A model generated the notes under the pieces. The model saw nothing but the letters and a program-made list of their open reading frames with translations, ran no database searches and had not been told where the DNA came from. A program made the position numbers and the translations under genes. Positions 27,501-35,661 of a stretch of 64,000 bases of DNA are shown here, one piece after another. This DNA comes from Symbiodinium sp. CCMP2592. Its lineage: Eukaryota; Sar; Dinophyceae; Suessiales; Symbiodiniaceae. Each line of letters begins with the position of its first letter. The stretch's first letter is position 1. The stretch is taken from contig CAJNDT010006141.1 of NCBI GenBank assembly GCA_905221615.1, forward strand, positions 293,501-357,500. The letters are read 5' to 3'.

Positions 27501-29171
27501 GACCTCTCAAAGGAGCCCTAAACCCAATACGACAGCCCACATACCGAACCCTGACACCTAATGCAAAAGTCTGAGTAGCAAGTAAGAGCCATGACAGTCC
27601 TCATATTGCAGTAAAACAAACACTGTTGATCCCGCACAACCTTTCTCTGCTGAGACCCTCTGAACCTGGACCCAACACAGACCCATAGCACCTTATAGCG
27701 ACTAAACACTATCAGTCCAAAAACAAACCCTGCAAAACCTACAACTGCTCTGTGAAACCCTCGCAAAACATTTCATATACGACACGATGCAAACCGCCCC
27801 TATACTAAACCTCCCTGTGCTGAACCACAAGACAGTAGAGAAACCCGGAACAACCCCAAAAGAATCTTATGAAAGTAAAACAGGAAACCCGGACAACACC
27901 ATTAGAAAAATAAAACTCCAAGACATTAAAACCTAGTAGTGCCCCGAGCCTTTTGGTTGTTGTCGTTGTGGAAGTCAAAAACGACGGAGCAGACCTGTCA
28001 AGATGCCCCAACTCGGGGTCTAATGGGTAGCTATAAGTGCGGTTATAAGGGCTTAGGGTTCCCTTAGAGGTTCTATCGAGTTTAGGGTTAGGGTTTAGGG
28101 TAGGTAAGAGTAGGGTTATAAGTCGGGTTGTCATACCTGAGACCCATATTGGGGGACTTAGAACCCCACTTATCACTACCCATGGAACTTCCGAGCTGCC
28201 TACTGCGACTCATCGGATCTGGTTCGAGCGACTGCTATCGACTCAAACACACGCCATAACCATACTTAGAACTACCCATGAGGTTATATACCATGTTAGA
28301 GTACTCTTGTATAGCCCCACTGATACTAGTATAACTTCCCATGAGCCTCCAAGAAAGGCTCAACACGCACTCCCAAGTCCGAGTTCTGTAGAAGAGCCTT
28401 GTAAGGGTGCCATAAGGGTTCCCAGGGGCTCCTTGAAAGGCTCCTTTGCTGGTTCCTTTCAGGGTTTGTGCGGGGGTTTCAAGCAGGGTTCCTGTAAGGG
28501 TTACGGGATTGGGTTCAGAAGCATTCGGGTTACAAGGGCATTGAATGCTTAACTGTCCCTTTTCGAACAGAAGGAGAGCATAACCTCAATTCCTAAACCC
28601 TGTAGCCCTGAACCCTAAACCCCAACACCCAGGGGCTTGGAAACCAAAACCCCCAACACGTAAACCCGACTTTGTGCAGGAGTGAATATTCCTGTGGGAG
28701 GAAGTTGGCATTGACATTGTTGCAGACATGCAATCACGGGCTTCGTTGAAACAACTACCCCTCAACCGCTGCTGCTCGCTGTCGCGTCGACTTCCTGCAA
28801 CGCGGGAACAGCAACCCAAGACTGGATGTTGCTCTGTAGTCGGAGACGTCGCAGGAAGCATGTTTCCAGTGCCAAGAGTCCGGCACATGTCCACATAGAA
28901 ACGTTGATTCGGAAACTCACTTACTTACCTTTGGTTAGTAGGGAATGGAAGAATGGTAGTAATAGTAGTCATAATTGTACCCCATTCCTCCATTCCCTAC
29001 TAACCAAAGGTAAGCTTAGCAGCTTCGAGAGCAGCGTCCTCAAGGCTGAGGCCGCCCCTGAAGCAGGGAGCGGGGGAAGGGTCTGACCGCGAAGCTCCCA
29101 ATCGGCAGTAGACAAAGCCATAGATACATTCATGCATGTTTGCATGTACATAATGTGTGTATATATATATC

Positions 29172-29202
<31 letters not shown>

Positions 29203-30308
29203 GTATATATAGAGAGAGAGAGAGATAGTGTAGTTGTACAGGTATACAGATATACAGATACACAGAGATGTAGATATAGAGATCTGTATACACACATATA
29301 TATATATATATATAGATAGACATAAGTGTGTATACTATATAGCATATACAGATCAATAGATAGATAGAAAGGCAGGCAGATACGTACATACGCACATGAA
29401 TACATACGTTTCTGAGTATATGTACAAGATCACAAGATATTGAGCACCTGTTGGCTTGTGGTTGTGCTTATAGATATAGATATATGTATATATATATATA
29501 TATATATACGAGAGAGATACAGAGACAGAGAGGGAGAGAGAGAGAGGAATAAAGAAAGAAAGGCAGACAGACAAGAAGAATCCATGAACGATAGACAAAT
29601 ACAACCATTGAAATCGACGAAGACATACAGAATAACATCAAGTCGTAACACAAGCAGAACAACTACATAAAGACAGAACTCCAGAAGGACATACATCACG
29701 ATGGAAGAAGCACAATAACGAACGAAGGAAATTACATGACTACAGAAAGGCATCGTGATAGAGAGAGAGGCATAAACAAACCAAAGTCTGCACCCGTCTT
29801 AACTTCCTCAGATGGGCCTCCATCTTCTTGCGGAAAAGGTCGGTGCGCTCCTGTGGCGGTGCCTGCGAGTGCTCGGTATTTTCAGCCTTTGCTTGAGTTT
29901 ATATGAGTTGTGTAGGGCCTCGGGTCTTTTGGGGGCAATGTTCCTCAAACCCGAACCGCTGAAACCCTAATGTTGAGCCAGCATGCCAAAGCCCGCCAGC
30001 AACCCCATAAAGAACCATAAGAAATCCCAAACCTCAAACCTTAAACCCTGTACCCCATCATACCCGCATGCTAAACTCTCCAGTCCTAGCACCACAAACT
30101 CCAGCACGGGAGCCCTACATCCTGACTCTACGGTTCCTTTGGGGTCCTTCCCAAAAGTTCCTATGTACTGTTATGGGGAATGCTTCCCTAAGTCATAGTA
30201 GTAATTCCTAATATGGAAACCCTACATTCTACTATGTCGGTACATAGGACCCTTTGGGCTTGTAAGCAGGCCTCGCGGAGCTTTGGAATGGCCGCAAAGT
30301 TGGACGAC
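892..30308 (-). CDS. PPP2R5: PP2A regulatory subunit B56 (B'), copy A, 27 exons
   Basis: B56 subunits bind the PP2A scaffold/catalytic core and recruit substrates carrying LxxIxE motifs. Exons in transcript order, as plus-strand coordinates: 30272-30308, 29818-29862, 27950-27994, 26449-26489, 25924-25968, 25725-25743, 24897-24938, 21972-22001, 20319-20353, 19276-19336, 17940-17999, 16324-16372, 15628-15686, 15061-15130, 14128-14195, 12120-12182, 10814-10864, 10044-10088, 9315-9359, 8487-8537, 7326-7358, 6213-6248, 5605-5667, 4746-4790, 3336-3410, 2182-2211, 892-918. They sum to 1270 nt (422 codons plus TGA) and join without a frame break. Signature strings include [52 protein letters not shown] and CPHFQ+[10 protein letters not shown], in the family's order. 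The pocket residues that bind LxxIxE motifs in B56 (H, R and Y of HRIYG, R of MALR, E and I of EILGSI, H of KEEHK) are all present. Every exon is preceded by AG and starts with G. Donors are 15 GC, 7 GA and 4 GT. Family proteins are about 450-520 aa, so about 50 N-terminal residues are missing here; see the putative exons at 31481 and 32537. Family identity is confident; individual splice junctions are inferred from frame continuity and comparison with copy B. Confidence 0.93.
919..2181 (-). other. Copy A intron 26, absent from copy B
   Basis: Splits [11 protein letters not shown]. The donor side reads CTCCAG|GAGAAT and the acceptor side CACAAG|GAGATG, so both edges carry AGGAGA-like sequence. 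Copy B has the two exons fused (CTCCAAGAGATG). The intron holds an array of seven TTTAGGG units (1009-1057), degenerate telomere-like tracts, and otherwise unrecognised sequence; the open frames in it (1234-1641, 1886-2137) show no family resemblance. Confidence 0.8.
1009..1057. repeat. Interstitial (TTTAGGG)7
   Basis: Seven perfect tandem TTTAGGG units within copy A intron 26. This is the plant/alveolate telomere motif, here internal. Confidence 0.95.
2260..2377. mobile_element. Foldback element, family FB1, copy a
   Basis: Termini CCCAGAGAGCCCAATACC and its complement GGTATTGGGCTCTCTGGG pair over about 30 bp around a variable centre. Non-coding, MITE-like. Lies in copy A intron 25, 48 bp from exon 26. 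Four further FB1 copies occur in the window. Confidence 0.88.
3125..3295. repeat. Degenerate GGGTACTATAGGGTTC repeats
   Basis: Several imperfect direct and inverted repeats of AGGGTACTATAGGGTTCTA-like sequence, probably decayed foldbacks, in copy A intron 25. The rest of the intron shows TTTAGGG-like degenerate tracts. Confidence 0.5.
3411..4745. other. Copy A intron 24
   Basis: TTTAGGG-like degenerate tract at 3480-3600. A decayed FB5-like inverted repeat (AGGGGCCAAATATACC... GGCCCCTA) lies around 4537-4602. No coding signal was recognised; the 76-codon frame at 4010-4240 is unsupported. Confidence 0.5.
5071..5095. repeat. (CA)n microsatellite
   Basis: About 12 CA units in copy A intron 23. 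Confidence 0.95.
5404..5508. mobile_element. Foldback element, family FB12
   Basis: Arms TGTAGGAACCTGATCAAGAA and TTCTTAATCAGGTTCCTACA flank a second palindromic core (GGGTTCCTCATATGAACCC). Single copy in the window, in copy A intron 23. Confidence 0.85.
6540..7140. repeat. AT/CATA-rich microsatellite block
   Basis: Interleaved (CATA)n, (TA)n and (TG)n tracts, including a (TA)n core near 7010-7045. Open frames here in several frames on both strands (about 60 to 207 codons of Tyr/Ile/Cys/Met repeats) are artefacts. Occupies most of copy A intron 21. Confidence 0.93.
7807..7910. mobile_element. Foldback element, family FB5, copy a
   Basis: Termini GGGGCCGTAATGATTGGAAT and ...AAGTATTACGGCCC are inverted repeats; the FB5 hallmark TTTTGGGGCCCATTATACTA is present. 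Copy A intron 20. Confidence 0.75.
8026..8126. mobile_element. Foldback element, family FB1, copy b
   Basis: GAGCCCAATACCCCTTAATT at left, GGGGTATTGGGCTCTCT at right. Copy A intron 20. Confidence 0.83.
8265..8386. mobile_element. Foldback element, FB2 variant
   Basis: CTACTTGGAGGGCAGGGGAC at left mirrors GTCCCCTGCCCCTCCGAGTA at right; the TTATAAGTAGGGT core is shared with FB2. Third element in copy A intron 20. Confidence 0.8.
8893..8972. mobile_element. Foldback element, FB9-like
   Basis: CTAGTCTAGGATACCCAGTA mirrors TACTGGGCATCCTAGTAG, with AATAAAAAGG...CCC inside as in FB9. Copy A intron 19. Confidence 0.65.
9701..9802. mobile_element. Foldback element, family FB3, copy a
   Basis: ACCCTAAGGGTCCATTTACC mirrors ATTTGGACCCTTAGGGT around paired TAGTATATACATTGGCC / GGTCAAAGTACATACTA arms. 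Copy A intron 18. Confidence 0.85.
10321..10431. mobile_element. Foldback element, single-copy family FB14
   Basis: AGGGTCCATATCCATATATT... mirrors ...GTAGTATATGCGTGGACCCT, with an inner GGTTCCCAAAAACCA / TGGTCTTTGGGAACC pair. Copy A intron 17. Confidence 0.7.
11690..11968. repeat. 11/12-bp minisatellite (GAGCTGTAACG)n
   Basis: About 24 tandem units of GGAGCTGTAAC with 12-bp AAGCTGTAACGG variants and occasional GACCTG(C/T)AACG changes, in copy A intron 16. It creates several Leu/Arg/Ser/Val-rich open frames (11606-12182 region) that are not genes, although one reads on into genuine exon 16. Confidence 0.94.
12294..12371. mobile_element. Foldback element, family FB2, short copy
   Basis: TACTTAGAGGTTCATGGGTA at left, TAACTACCCATGAACCTCC at right. 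Copy A intron 15. Confidence 0.8.
12402..12553. repeat. 37-bp TTTAGGG-derived minisatellite
   Basis: About four tandem units combining GGGTTTAGGG, TTTAGGGGTTTTGGG and TTTAGGGTTTTTGGG, in copy A intron 15. Confidence 0.9.
12725..12830. mobile_element. Foldback element, family FB5, copy b
   Basis: GTAGGGGCCTTAAGACTTAG at left, CTATTTAAGCCCCTGTA at right, TTTGGGGCCCGTTATGCTAT inside. A diverged half-element precedes it at about 12628. Copy A intron 15. Confidence 0.8.
12907..13024. mobile_element. Foldback element, family FB10, copy a
   Basis: GTAGTTATCAAAACCC at left, TTTGACAACCACTCAT at right; the centre has AATAGGTGCCGTATTATAAT. Copy A intron 15. Confidence 0.75.
13800..13905. mobile_element. 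Foldback element, family FB10, copy b
   Basis: GTGGTTGTCAAGATTAGGGT at left, ATCCTAATCTTGACAACCAC at right; near-perfect arms. Copy A intron 15; a decayed relative follows at about 13995-14098. Confidence 0.85.
14839..14954. mobile_element. Foldback element, family FB2
   Basis: GCTTGGAGGTTCATAGGCAG at left, CTACCCATGAAACTCTAAGT at right, TATAAGTAGAGTAACTATAC inside. Copy A intron 14. Confidence 0.85.
15453..15565. mobile_element. Foldback element, family FB3, copy b
   Basis: AACCCTGAGGGTCCATGTAC at left, GTACATGGACCCTTAGGGT at right; arms extend through ACCCAAATAGTA. Copy A intron 13. Confidence 0.9.
16143..16252. mobile_element. Foldback element, family FB1, copy c
   Basis: CCCAGAGAGCCCAATACCCC mirrors GGGGTATTGGGCTCTCTGGG; arms continue TTAATTAAGGAATAT. 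Copy A intron 12. Confidence 0.92.
16418..16767. repeat. 36-bp TTTAGGG-derived minisatellite
   Basis: About nine to ten units of GGTGTAGGGTCTAGGGGTTC plus GGGGTTGAGGGTTTAG with variants, in copy A intron 11, starting about 45 bp upstream of exon 12. Copy B has a different minisatellite in the same intron. Confidence 0.92.
18380..18520. repeat. GATGAT-rich tract
   Basis: Imperfect (GAT)n/(ATC)n repeats in copy A intron 10; open frames over it (18288-18706, minus) are His/Ile/Met artefacts. Confidence 0.85.
19043..19158. mobile_element. Foldback element, family FB5, copy c
   Basis: AGGGGCCTCAATACTTAGAT at left, AACTACTGAGGCGCCTGTA at right, with C14 and A8 runs in the middle. Copy A intron 10. 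Confidence 0.75.
19752..19865. mobile_element. Foldback element, family FB2
   Basis: CTACTTGGAGGTTCGTGGGT at left, ACCCACGAACCTCCAAGTAG at right: 20-bp perfect termini. Copy A intron 9. Confidence 0.92.
20563..20666. mobile_element. Foldback element, family FB6, copy a
   Basis: CTGTTGATGATGTGAATCCT at left, GATTTATATCATCAACCG at right, ATTCCTTATTGTGGGT in the arm. Copy A intron 8. Confidence 0.85.
21662..21940. repeat. 40-bp CCCTAAA-derived minisatellite
   Basis: About six to seven units of CCTAAACCCTAAAGCCCTAA plus ACCCTAAAGCCTACATTAAG, in copy A intron 8, ending about 30 bp from exon 8. Confidence 0.92.
22024..22135. repeat. Degenerate TTTAGGG array
   Basis: Mixed TTTAGGG, TTTCGGG and TTCAGGG units directly upstream of exon 8 of copy A. 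Confidence 0.9.
22622..22707. repeat. (CTA)n microsatellite, left part
   Basis: About 28 CTA units. The same-orientation (CTA)n resumes at 24446 on the far side of the inserted element. Confidence 0.95.
22709..22945 (+). pseudogene. Zinc-knuckle-like coding relic inside the 1.7-kb element
   Basis: The plus-strand frame reads basic sequence [14 protein letters not shown] then CSKCPQVGH, a CCHC-knuckle start (C-x2-C-x4-H) with Arg where the last Cys should be. The frame runs into the satellite and has no credible start, since upstream it is poly-Thr from the CTA tract. Probably a remnant of a transposon gag-like or transposase protein. Confidence 0.4.
22944..24130. repeat. 56/57-bp satellite, about 21 copies
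   Basis: Unit: TTAGGTTTTGGACATGGATG, CTCTCCAAACCMAAATGCGC, TAGACCATGGACGTCA (three consecutive pieces). Units are highly alike, with 1-bp indels at the CCA/CCC run and one truncated unit near 23600, implying recent expansion. Repeated short open frames here are artefacts. Confidence 0.96.
24446..24850. repeat. (CTA)n then (CTGCTA)n microsatellite
   Basis: (CTA)n to about 24536, then roughly 45 hexamers CTGCTA with CTG-only patches. Ends some 45 bp from exon 7 of copy A. Open frames of poly-Tyr/Cys and poly-Ala/Val are artefacts. Confidence 0.96.
25019..25117. mobile_element. Foldback element, family FB5, copy d
   Basis: TTGAGGCCTTAATAATTAGA at left; AGTATAAGCAATC...GAGGCCTC at right. Copy A intron 6. 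Confidence 0.7.
25611..25709. mobile_element. Foldback element, family FB1, copy d
   Basis: ACCCAGAGAGCCCAATACCC mirrors GGGTATTGGGCTCTCTGGG. It ends 15 bp from the donor of the 19-nt exon 6 of copy A. Confidence 0.92.
25725..25743 (-). other. PPP2R5: 19-nt microexon of B56 copy A (exon 6)
   Basis: Contributes one split-codon base plus QDVVSM between the YVNNTRN exon and the VGANIF exon. It is bounded by CCCAG| and |GCCGGC. The identical exon with its own AG|G and GC junctions recurs at 59246-59264 in copy B, so it is unlikely to be chance. Confidence 0.82.
25786..25870. repeat. CCCTAAA telomere-like tract
   Basis: Degenerate CCCTAAA units in copy A intron 5, only 53 bp from exon 5. Confidence 0.9.
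26323..26409. repeat. 19-bp direct repeat, four units
   Basis: GAATCCTTCAAGGACCCCT repeated four times almost perfectly, in copy A intron 4, 40 bp from exon 4. Confidence 0.9.
28010..28195. mobile_element. Foldback element, FB2 with internal insertion
   Basis: ACTCGGGGTCTAATGGGTAG at left and CTACCCATGGAACTTCCGAG at right; about 70 bp longer than other FB2 copies because a TTTAGGG-like segment sits inside. It starts 16 bp from exon 3 of copy A. A decayed relative follows at about 28264-28352. Confidence 0.75.
28924..29014. mobile_element. Foldback element, family FB7, copy a
   Basis: CTTACCTTTGGTTAGTAGGG at left, CCCTACTAACCAAAGGTAAG at right: about 35-bp arms. Both strands therefore begin CTTACC and end GGTAAG. 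Copy A intron 2. Confidence 0.92.
29130..29560. repeat. AT/GA-rich microsatellite block
   Basis: (TA)n, (GA)n and (GATA)n tracts in copy A intron 2. Overlapping Tyr/Ile/Leu/Ser open frames here are artefacts. Confidence 0.93.
30119..30262. mobile_element. Foldback element, family FB13, copy a
   Basis: CTTCCCTAAGTCATAGTAGT and GGAAACCCTACATTCTAC are shared with 50567-50710. Copy A intron 1. Confidence 0.6.
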
Positions 30309-30338
30309 CTAATCAGTCGCGGCTTTGGTGCCGGGGGT

Positions 30339-30412
30339 TTCAGTTTTCCGAAAATAGGGGACCCTAATATAGTACCCTAGATAGTAGGATCCTTATTATA
30401 AGAACCCCAAAA
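30339..30412. mobile_element. Partial foldback element, family FB4
   Basis: TTTTCCGAAAATAGGGGACC... TAGTAGGATCCTTATTATAA matches the left half of FB4 at 48078. It lies 30 bp upstream of exon 1 of copy A. Confidence 0.7.
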
Positions 30413-31024
30413 CGCAGGCACCCCTACTTTCCCTAAAGGCTAGGGTTTAGAGATTTGGAGGGTTTGTTGTTGTAGCTGCTTGGAATGTAGAGGGGGTTTA
30501 GGGTCGAGAAGCACGTGTAGTTGGAATATGCAAGAGGGTTCTGCAGGGTGGCCTATGCAGATTTGGGCTTGAGAGACAGGGCCAGAGCGGACCTCGGACT
30601 GAAAGGCAATCAGCTCCTGACACCGTGGGAGCTGTTGCAGGCTCGGACCAAGTCTGATGTGCAGAAGCCGAAATCCTCAATGCCCTGAGCAAGCAGCCCA
30701 AACGGTATCAGACAAAGTCTCGCGAAACCTGGTTTAGAGCTTTGGGTTGTTCTGGGAATAGGGTGTAAAGATTTTAAGAGGCAAGGATTAGGGTGTAAGG
30801 TACATCGGTGCAAAGAATGAATATGGGTCAAGGGCAGCAACTGCACATCTGTATGTGAAGCATGCAAACAAAATAGAGAAAGCTCCTGCGTCACTAGTGG
30901 GATATCTCACACTTAACTGGCTGATTGGGTCGCTGGCTCTGTCGCAGGCTTTGCCGTGGCGGCCCTGTTTCCGCTCGAGTACGTAGGTGTGGCCTGCCAT
31001 TGCTTAGAGAAACAATTCAGCAAC

Positions 31025-31139
31025 ACTTAACTACTATTTGCTTAAGAAACACCCAAAAAATGAAATAATAATCCCTGTATTACCCCCATAAGGAATATAT
31101 TTTTATTTTTTGGGGGTTCTTAAGCAAATAGTAGTTAAG
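31025..31139. mobile_element. Foldback element, family FB8
   Basis: CTTAACTACTATTTGCTTAA at left, TTAAGCAAATAGTAGTTAAG at right, then AAAAAAT / ATTTTTT arms. Single copy, nearly perfect, so probably young. Between copy A exon 1 and its putative 5' exons. Confidence 0.9.
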
Positions 31140-31265
31140 CTCGTAATGGAATTATCGCCTGCAGGTCTTGGATGTTTCAGCTCTCGCAGCACGAAGAACT
31201 TACAGGTGAACTGAGCCAGCGGACGCTGAGGGCTCTGAACCCAGATAAGGGCATGCGCCCATGTA

Positions 31266-31320
31266 GTATGTATGTATGTATGTATGTATGTATGTATGTA
31301 TATATATATATATATATATT
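31266..31320. repeat. (TATG)n(TA)n microsatellite
   Basis: Simple repeat; explains the Met/Tyr/Val/Cys open frames around it. Confidence 0.95.
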
Positions 31321-31480
31321 CTGGCCTCAACGGGGCCAAGGTGGAGGCTTTGACCCTAAACCCTAAAGTCTTCTTGTATCTATGAAAACCTGAAAATAGC
31401 CTAAGCCCTGAACTTGGAGAACTAGTCTCCAGATAAACCTTAACGTAACATTGAGGCACATGGACCAGACGACCAGAAAC

Positions 31481-31545
31481 CCGAGCGCCGCCGTCGCTGG
31501 CCTTGCTCTTGGCGGCCAGGTCCCCGCCACTTCCACTACTGTTGC
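31481..31545 (-). CDS. PPP2R5: Putative second coding exon of B56 copy A (low-complexity N-terminus)
   Basis: 65 nt preceded by AG|G and followed by a GT donor. In phase 0 it is open and exits in phase 2, exactly what exon 1 at 30272-30308 requires. The resulting peptide is Ala/Pro/Arg-rich. An alternative frame gives a Gly/Ser-rich peptide (GNSSGSGGDLAAKSK) that looks more like a natural B56 N-terminal linker, but does not keep frame with the next exon. Only phase and position support this call. Confidence 0.33.
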
Positions 31546-32536
31546 CTCAAAGCTATGGTCTTAAGCTTAGGGTCGAGGGTTTAGGGTTTAGAGCACGGTT
31601 CAGTTCTACGAGGGTTGTATCAGGGTTCTATAGTGGGTTTAGAGCTTGGGTCCTAAAGAACCTACCTTTTGAAGGACTTGTATAAGGAAATCAAAAAAGG
31701 AACCCTCGAAAAAACTCGATTCAGGGTCTTGGCAGGGATTCGCGGTGTACGGTGAATGAACTCATTTAAGACGAACAATCTGCTGCAGCATCAGCGGTTC
31801 CAGTTCTGCGGTGCAACAAAGAGAGACAGCCGTCGTCAGCACCAAGGTCATAGATTCCGACACCAAAAGGCATTGGGACATAGCGCCATAGCGCTTCTGC
31901 TACTTACAAGGGCGGACACGTAGACACTTGCGCGTCCAACCTACTTACACATGCACACTCTTTCGGCGGAAGCCTCGAAAAATTTCGCGAAACTGTACAG
32001 CAGTTCACAACAAGAGGAATGTCGCGCGAAATGGCCTCGTCCAGACCAGAATACCTCTTAACGCTGCAAGCCCTAGGCCGGAGCAGCTCTCAAGTACAAC
32101 AGCACTGGATACATTTGCCTTCATAACCATAGAAGCCAAAAGTTACAACTACAACAAGGACCACAATAATGAGGGGATCATATGAATTACTGAAAGTATT
32201 CCAGCCCCCAAAATAAACCCTTCAGTCGCGAGTTTGGGAAGGATCCCGGGCTGTGTGCCTGGGCCTGCTGCTGTGAACCTACGGGTTCCTTTTTAAGGGT
32301 GGGGCCCATTCTACTATAAATATAGTAAGGAACCCCCCAAAAATGGTCTTGGCAATTATTTAGGCACCTATATTAAGGGTTCTTCTCTGCACGGAATTAG
32401 AAGGGACCTCTAGGGAGTTTTTCAGGGGTCTAGCAGGGATCTATAGCCTATAGCACACCCTAAGCTCCGTAAACCGTAAACCAAGGATCCAAGATGGCGA
32501 ACTAAGGGGTCTGCAGGCCCCAAACCCGAAGCGAAC

Positions 32537-32617
32537 TTGTCGAGAACTAAGCTTCTTCCAAAGGGCCGCTTCCGCTTCCGGTAGCACCGGTTCGGGTGGT
32601 GGAGCTCTTTTTGTCAT
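32537..32617 (-). CDS. PPP2R5: Putative first coding exon of B56 copy A
   Basis: An ATG at 32617 opens 27 codons: MTKRAPPPEPVLPEAEAALW, then KKLSSRQ, ending at CAA before a GT donor. A short N-terminus with a W-K-x-L segment recalls plant and protist B56 starts. The end phase (0) fits the candidate exon at 31481-31545, whose end phase (2) fits exon 1 at 30308. No counterpart was found for copy B inside the window, so paralogue support is absent. It may belong to something else. Confidence 0.4.
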
Positions 32618-34572
32618 CGTTGCCTGGACAGCCACAGGATGCAGACACAGACACAACTTGTCCTGCCGAGACTCCAAACATCTACAGATTGCTCCGAGCA
32701 TTCAACTTTTTTTGTCGACAACAACTCCTTCACGTCCTATACTATCCCAACTGTGACCATGCTTCAGATATTGAGGGATCTTTCTCGCCAATTCTGCGCT
32801 TCCGAAACCGTCTTCGAACCTCACTCGCTGCAGAGGCAAACTTAGCATCTGCAAGCTGCCAGGCTGCCAGCTACAAACTCCGTCCGCTTCCCGGCTGACC
32901 CAACTTGCATGAAAGCCTCGTGCATAACAACCCCCTGCGAACCTCCAGTTTGGGGGTTCACGCTTCAAGCTGTCAGGTGACCCCTACAAAATAGAACCCC
33001 CTGCTTCCTGTAGGCCCCGCACCCATCCGGCGCTTAACTGTCTGGATAAGCTTCATGACGTCAGATCGGAGGCCTGGTTGCAATCATGACTCAAAAAGGC
33101 CTTTACAGGGTTTCCACAACCATGAAAGAAAATGCCTGAACATGTAGCAGAGACTATTCTTACGGACACATCACACCGCAGGAGCTGGGATGTGTAGTAG
33201 CATGGTGGTACATTCAGCTCGAGTATATAGTATAGCGACTGGTAGCATTTGGGCAGCCCTTTCCCAAGGCAGCCTTGTCCCACAAGTACCATGACGTTTG
33301 AGATTTATGGTGCGCTGTAAGCTTTAGAGTTTGAGGGTTTTGGGGGTGGGGGTTGAGGGTTCAGAGTATACATTGATTCGTCGGAGGGGGGTAGGAAACA
33401 ATTGTGAGTCGTAGCCCTCCGGGCATGCTCCGTGTGCCCGACCAGGGTTCTATGAGGGTTCGAAATGGCTGTTGAGGTTTGGGGTTTAGGGTCACTTGCG
33501 GACCAGCCTGCAGATTCAGTGGCACTCAATGTGGGCCTAAAGCTCGCAAATTTCTAAACAAAGGTCCAAGTACCCTGTGTGAGAATTTCAAAACCCCTCA
33601 ATCCCTGAACCCACCCTCATCCCTACACTCCAAACCCAAGCCGGTGAAAATACCCTTAACCCTCAACTCCAAAAAATCAAAATCCTAAAAACCCCAAACA
33701 TACACTTCACGGAACCAGGTTGTTGCAGGTGTTTTTTCATCGGTATCATAAAGTTATAAGGACTATAAGTGGGCAATGCTGCAAGTACTAGTACTAATAC
33801 TAGTGCAAATACTGATGCTACTAGTACCTACTAGAGTAGATACTAAAACAATCAAGCCCCTCAGTACGAATACTCATACCACAAGCAGCATTAGTAGCCA
33901 TTACAACATTTCAAGCCCTCTATCAGAAACCCTTCGGAGAAGCCAAGGCCCTGGCCTTGTTGATTAAAGCAAGCTGCTCAGGTGCAGGTTTTTCTGCACA
34001 GTGTCCAACGTCCCCAAGACAAGGTCAGGAACAGAAAAAGAAGCTGAGCCCTTTGACTGAGATACGACTCATTAGGCCACTATAACCCTGTATTCCTACG
34101 CCCTGGACTCTTCGAACTTCCCCTGAAGGACTAGACTTTGTGTCACAGCCGCCTTCGCTGTGAACCCAAGGGAATCCGAGGGTTCTTGAGCCCCAGCAGT
34201 GCAGGAAGGAGCGAGATGCCAGAAAACCCCTCGACCCTCTAAACCCTATAAACCTTAACACCTAAAGCCCTAAACCCTTAAACCCTGCACCCCTAACCCT
34301 AAAAAAAACCCTCTAAGCCCTCTAAACCCTATAAGCCTTAAACACTGAAAGCCCTAAACCTAGCCCCTAAACTCTAAACCCTAAACTCTGAGAGCATGCG
34401 GAGCCCTGGGTTCAGGGATCTTCAGGGTGTGTCCATAGGCTCCATTTATAGGGTTTGGGGTTTAGGGGTTTACTGGTTGAGGGCTTAGGATTTATAGGGT
34501 TTAGGGTTCGGGATTTGGGGTTTAGGGTTTAGGGGTTTGCTGGTTGAGGGTTTAGGATTTCGGAGCTTAGGG

Positions 34573-34672
34573 TTTAGGTAGGCCCCATGGGGCTCCATTG
34601 TAGTTCCTTTTTGTGGCTCACATTTAGGGTCCTATAAGGTAACCCCAAAAGGAACTATGGAGCCTGTGGGCA
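34573..34672. mobile_element. Foldback element, family FB11, copy a
   Basis: AGGCCCCATGGGGCTCCATT...AGTTCCTTTTTG mirrors AAAGGAACTATGGAGCCT. A second copy is at 60287. Confidence 0.75.
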
Positions 34673-34736
34673 TACGGTTTGGAGTTCAGGGCTTCAGGTA
34701 TCGTAGTAACTAGAATAGGGCTTCGCAGCCTCATTA

Positions 34737-34845
34737 TACGGTTGATGATATAAATCCTGCATGACCCCATAATAGGGAATATATGGGAATTATGGTATAT
34801 TCCTTATTATGGGTAATGCAGGATTTATATCATCAACCGTAGTAT
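34737..34845. mobile_element. Foldback element, family FB6, copy b
   Basis: ACGGTTGATGATATAAATCC at left, GGATTTATATCATCAACCGT at right: 20-bp perfect termini, arms over 35 bp. Confidence 0.92.
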
Positions 34846-35661
34846 CGTGAGAAACATGATATAAAGACTATCGTTAGAAGGTGGCGCCTAAGGCCCTCAT
34901 ACGATTAATTCGGATGAACTCGTGTTTGATAATCTTCAGAAAGTTCTGCCCATCGTTGGGTCCCTCCGTATCCTGTGCTGCATACCCTGAAATCGCCCTA
35001 CTACTTGGAGGTTCCTGGGTAGTTATAAGGGGGGTTCTAAGTCCCCGAACATGGGTTGTAAGTTATATGTAGCATGAACCTATAGGTATAGGCGCGCTAA
35101 ATCCTGAATCCAAATCCCCACAACGAACCCTGATAAAGTTCGTTCCAATCATGACCGCTCTGACTTGCATGTGTCGGCAAGTGTAAATGCCGCAAATGCT
35201 CAACTGTTATCGCGTTGCTGTTGGTTCCGTTGCCACTTCTGCTGCTGCAGGCCGTCGTCGGTGAGGCTACTTCAGGAGGAAAGAAACCTATACATGACGA
35301 GTCACATTTACACAACTTCCTGACGCGAAGAGTGTTGCCTACTTGCACACTGAGGATGATGACGTGAAGTCCAAGAAACTAGACCACCACTCCTTCTGCC
35401 TGCGTTCTGCGAGGTGCCAGGGGCTGCCCCAACTCCACAATGAGCACTAGCGCTGTTTAGGAGCACGCGCTCGCAATCCACATCCTACGGTCCTAAAGCA
35501 AAAACTGTGTAAACTATGCCTTGAGACAACGAAACTTCCCGAACGCCTTGACTTTTTCTGCTTCTATTGGAGAAGTTACCGCTTTCGCAGGCGCGCTCTC
35601 CTGTGCAGTCTCCGGTTTGGGCGGCAAGGTGTCGGGATTGCAGAAGCCAAACAGGAACATA

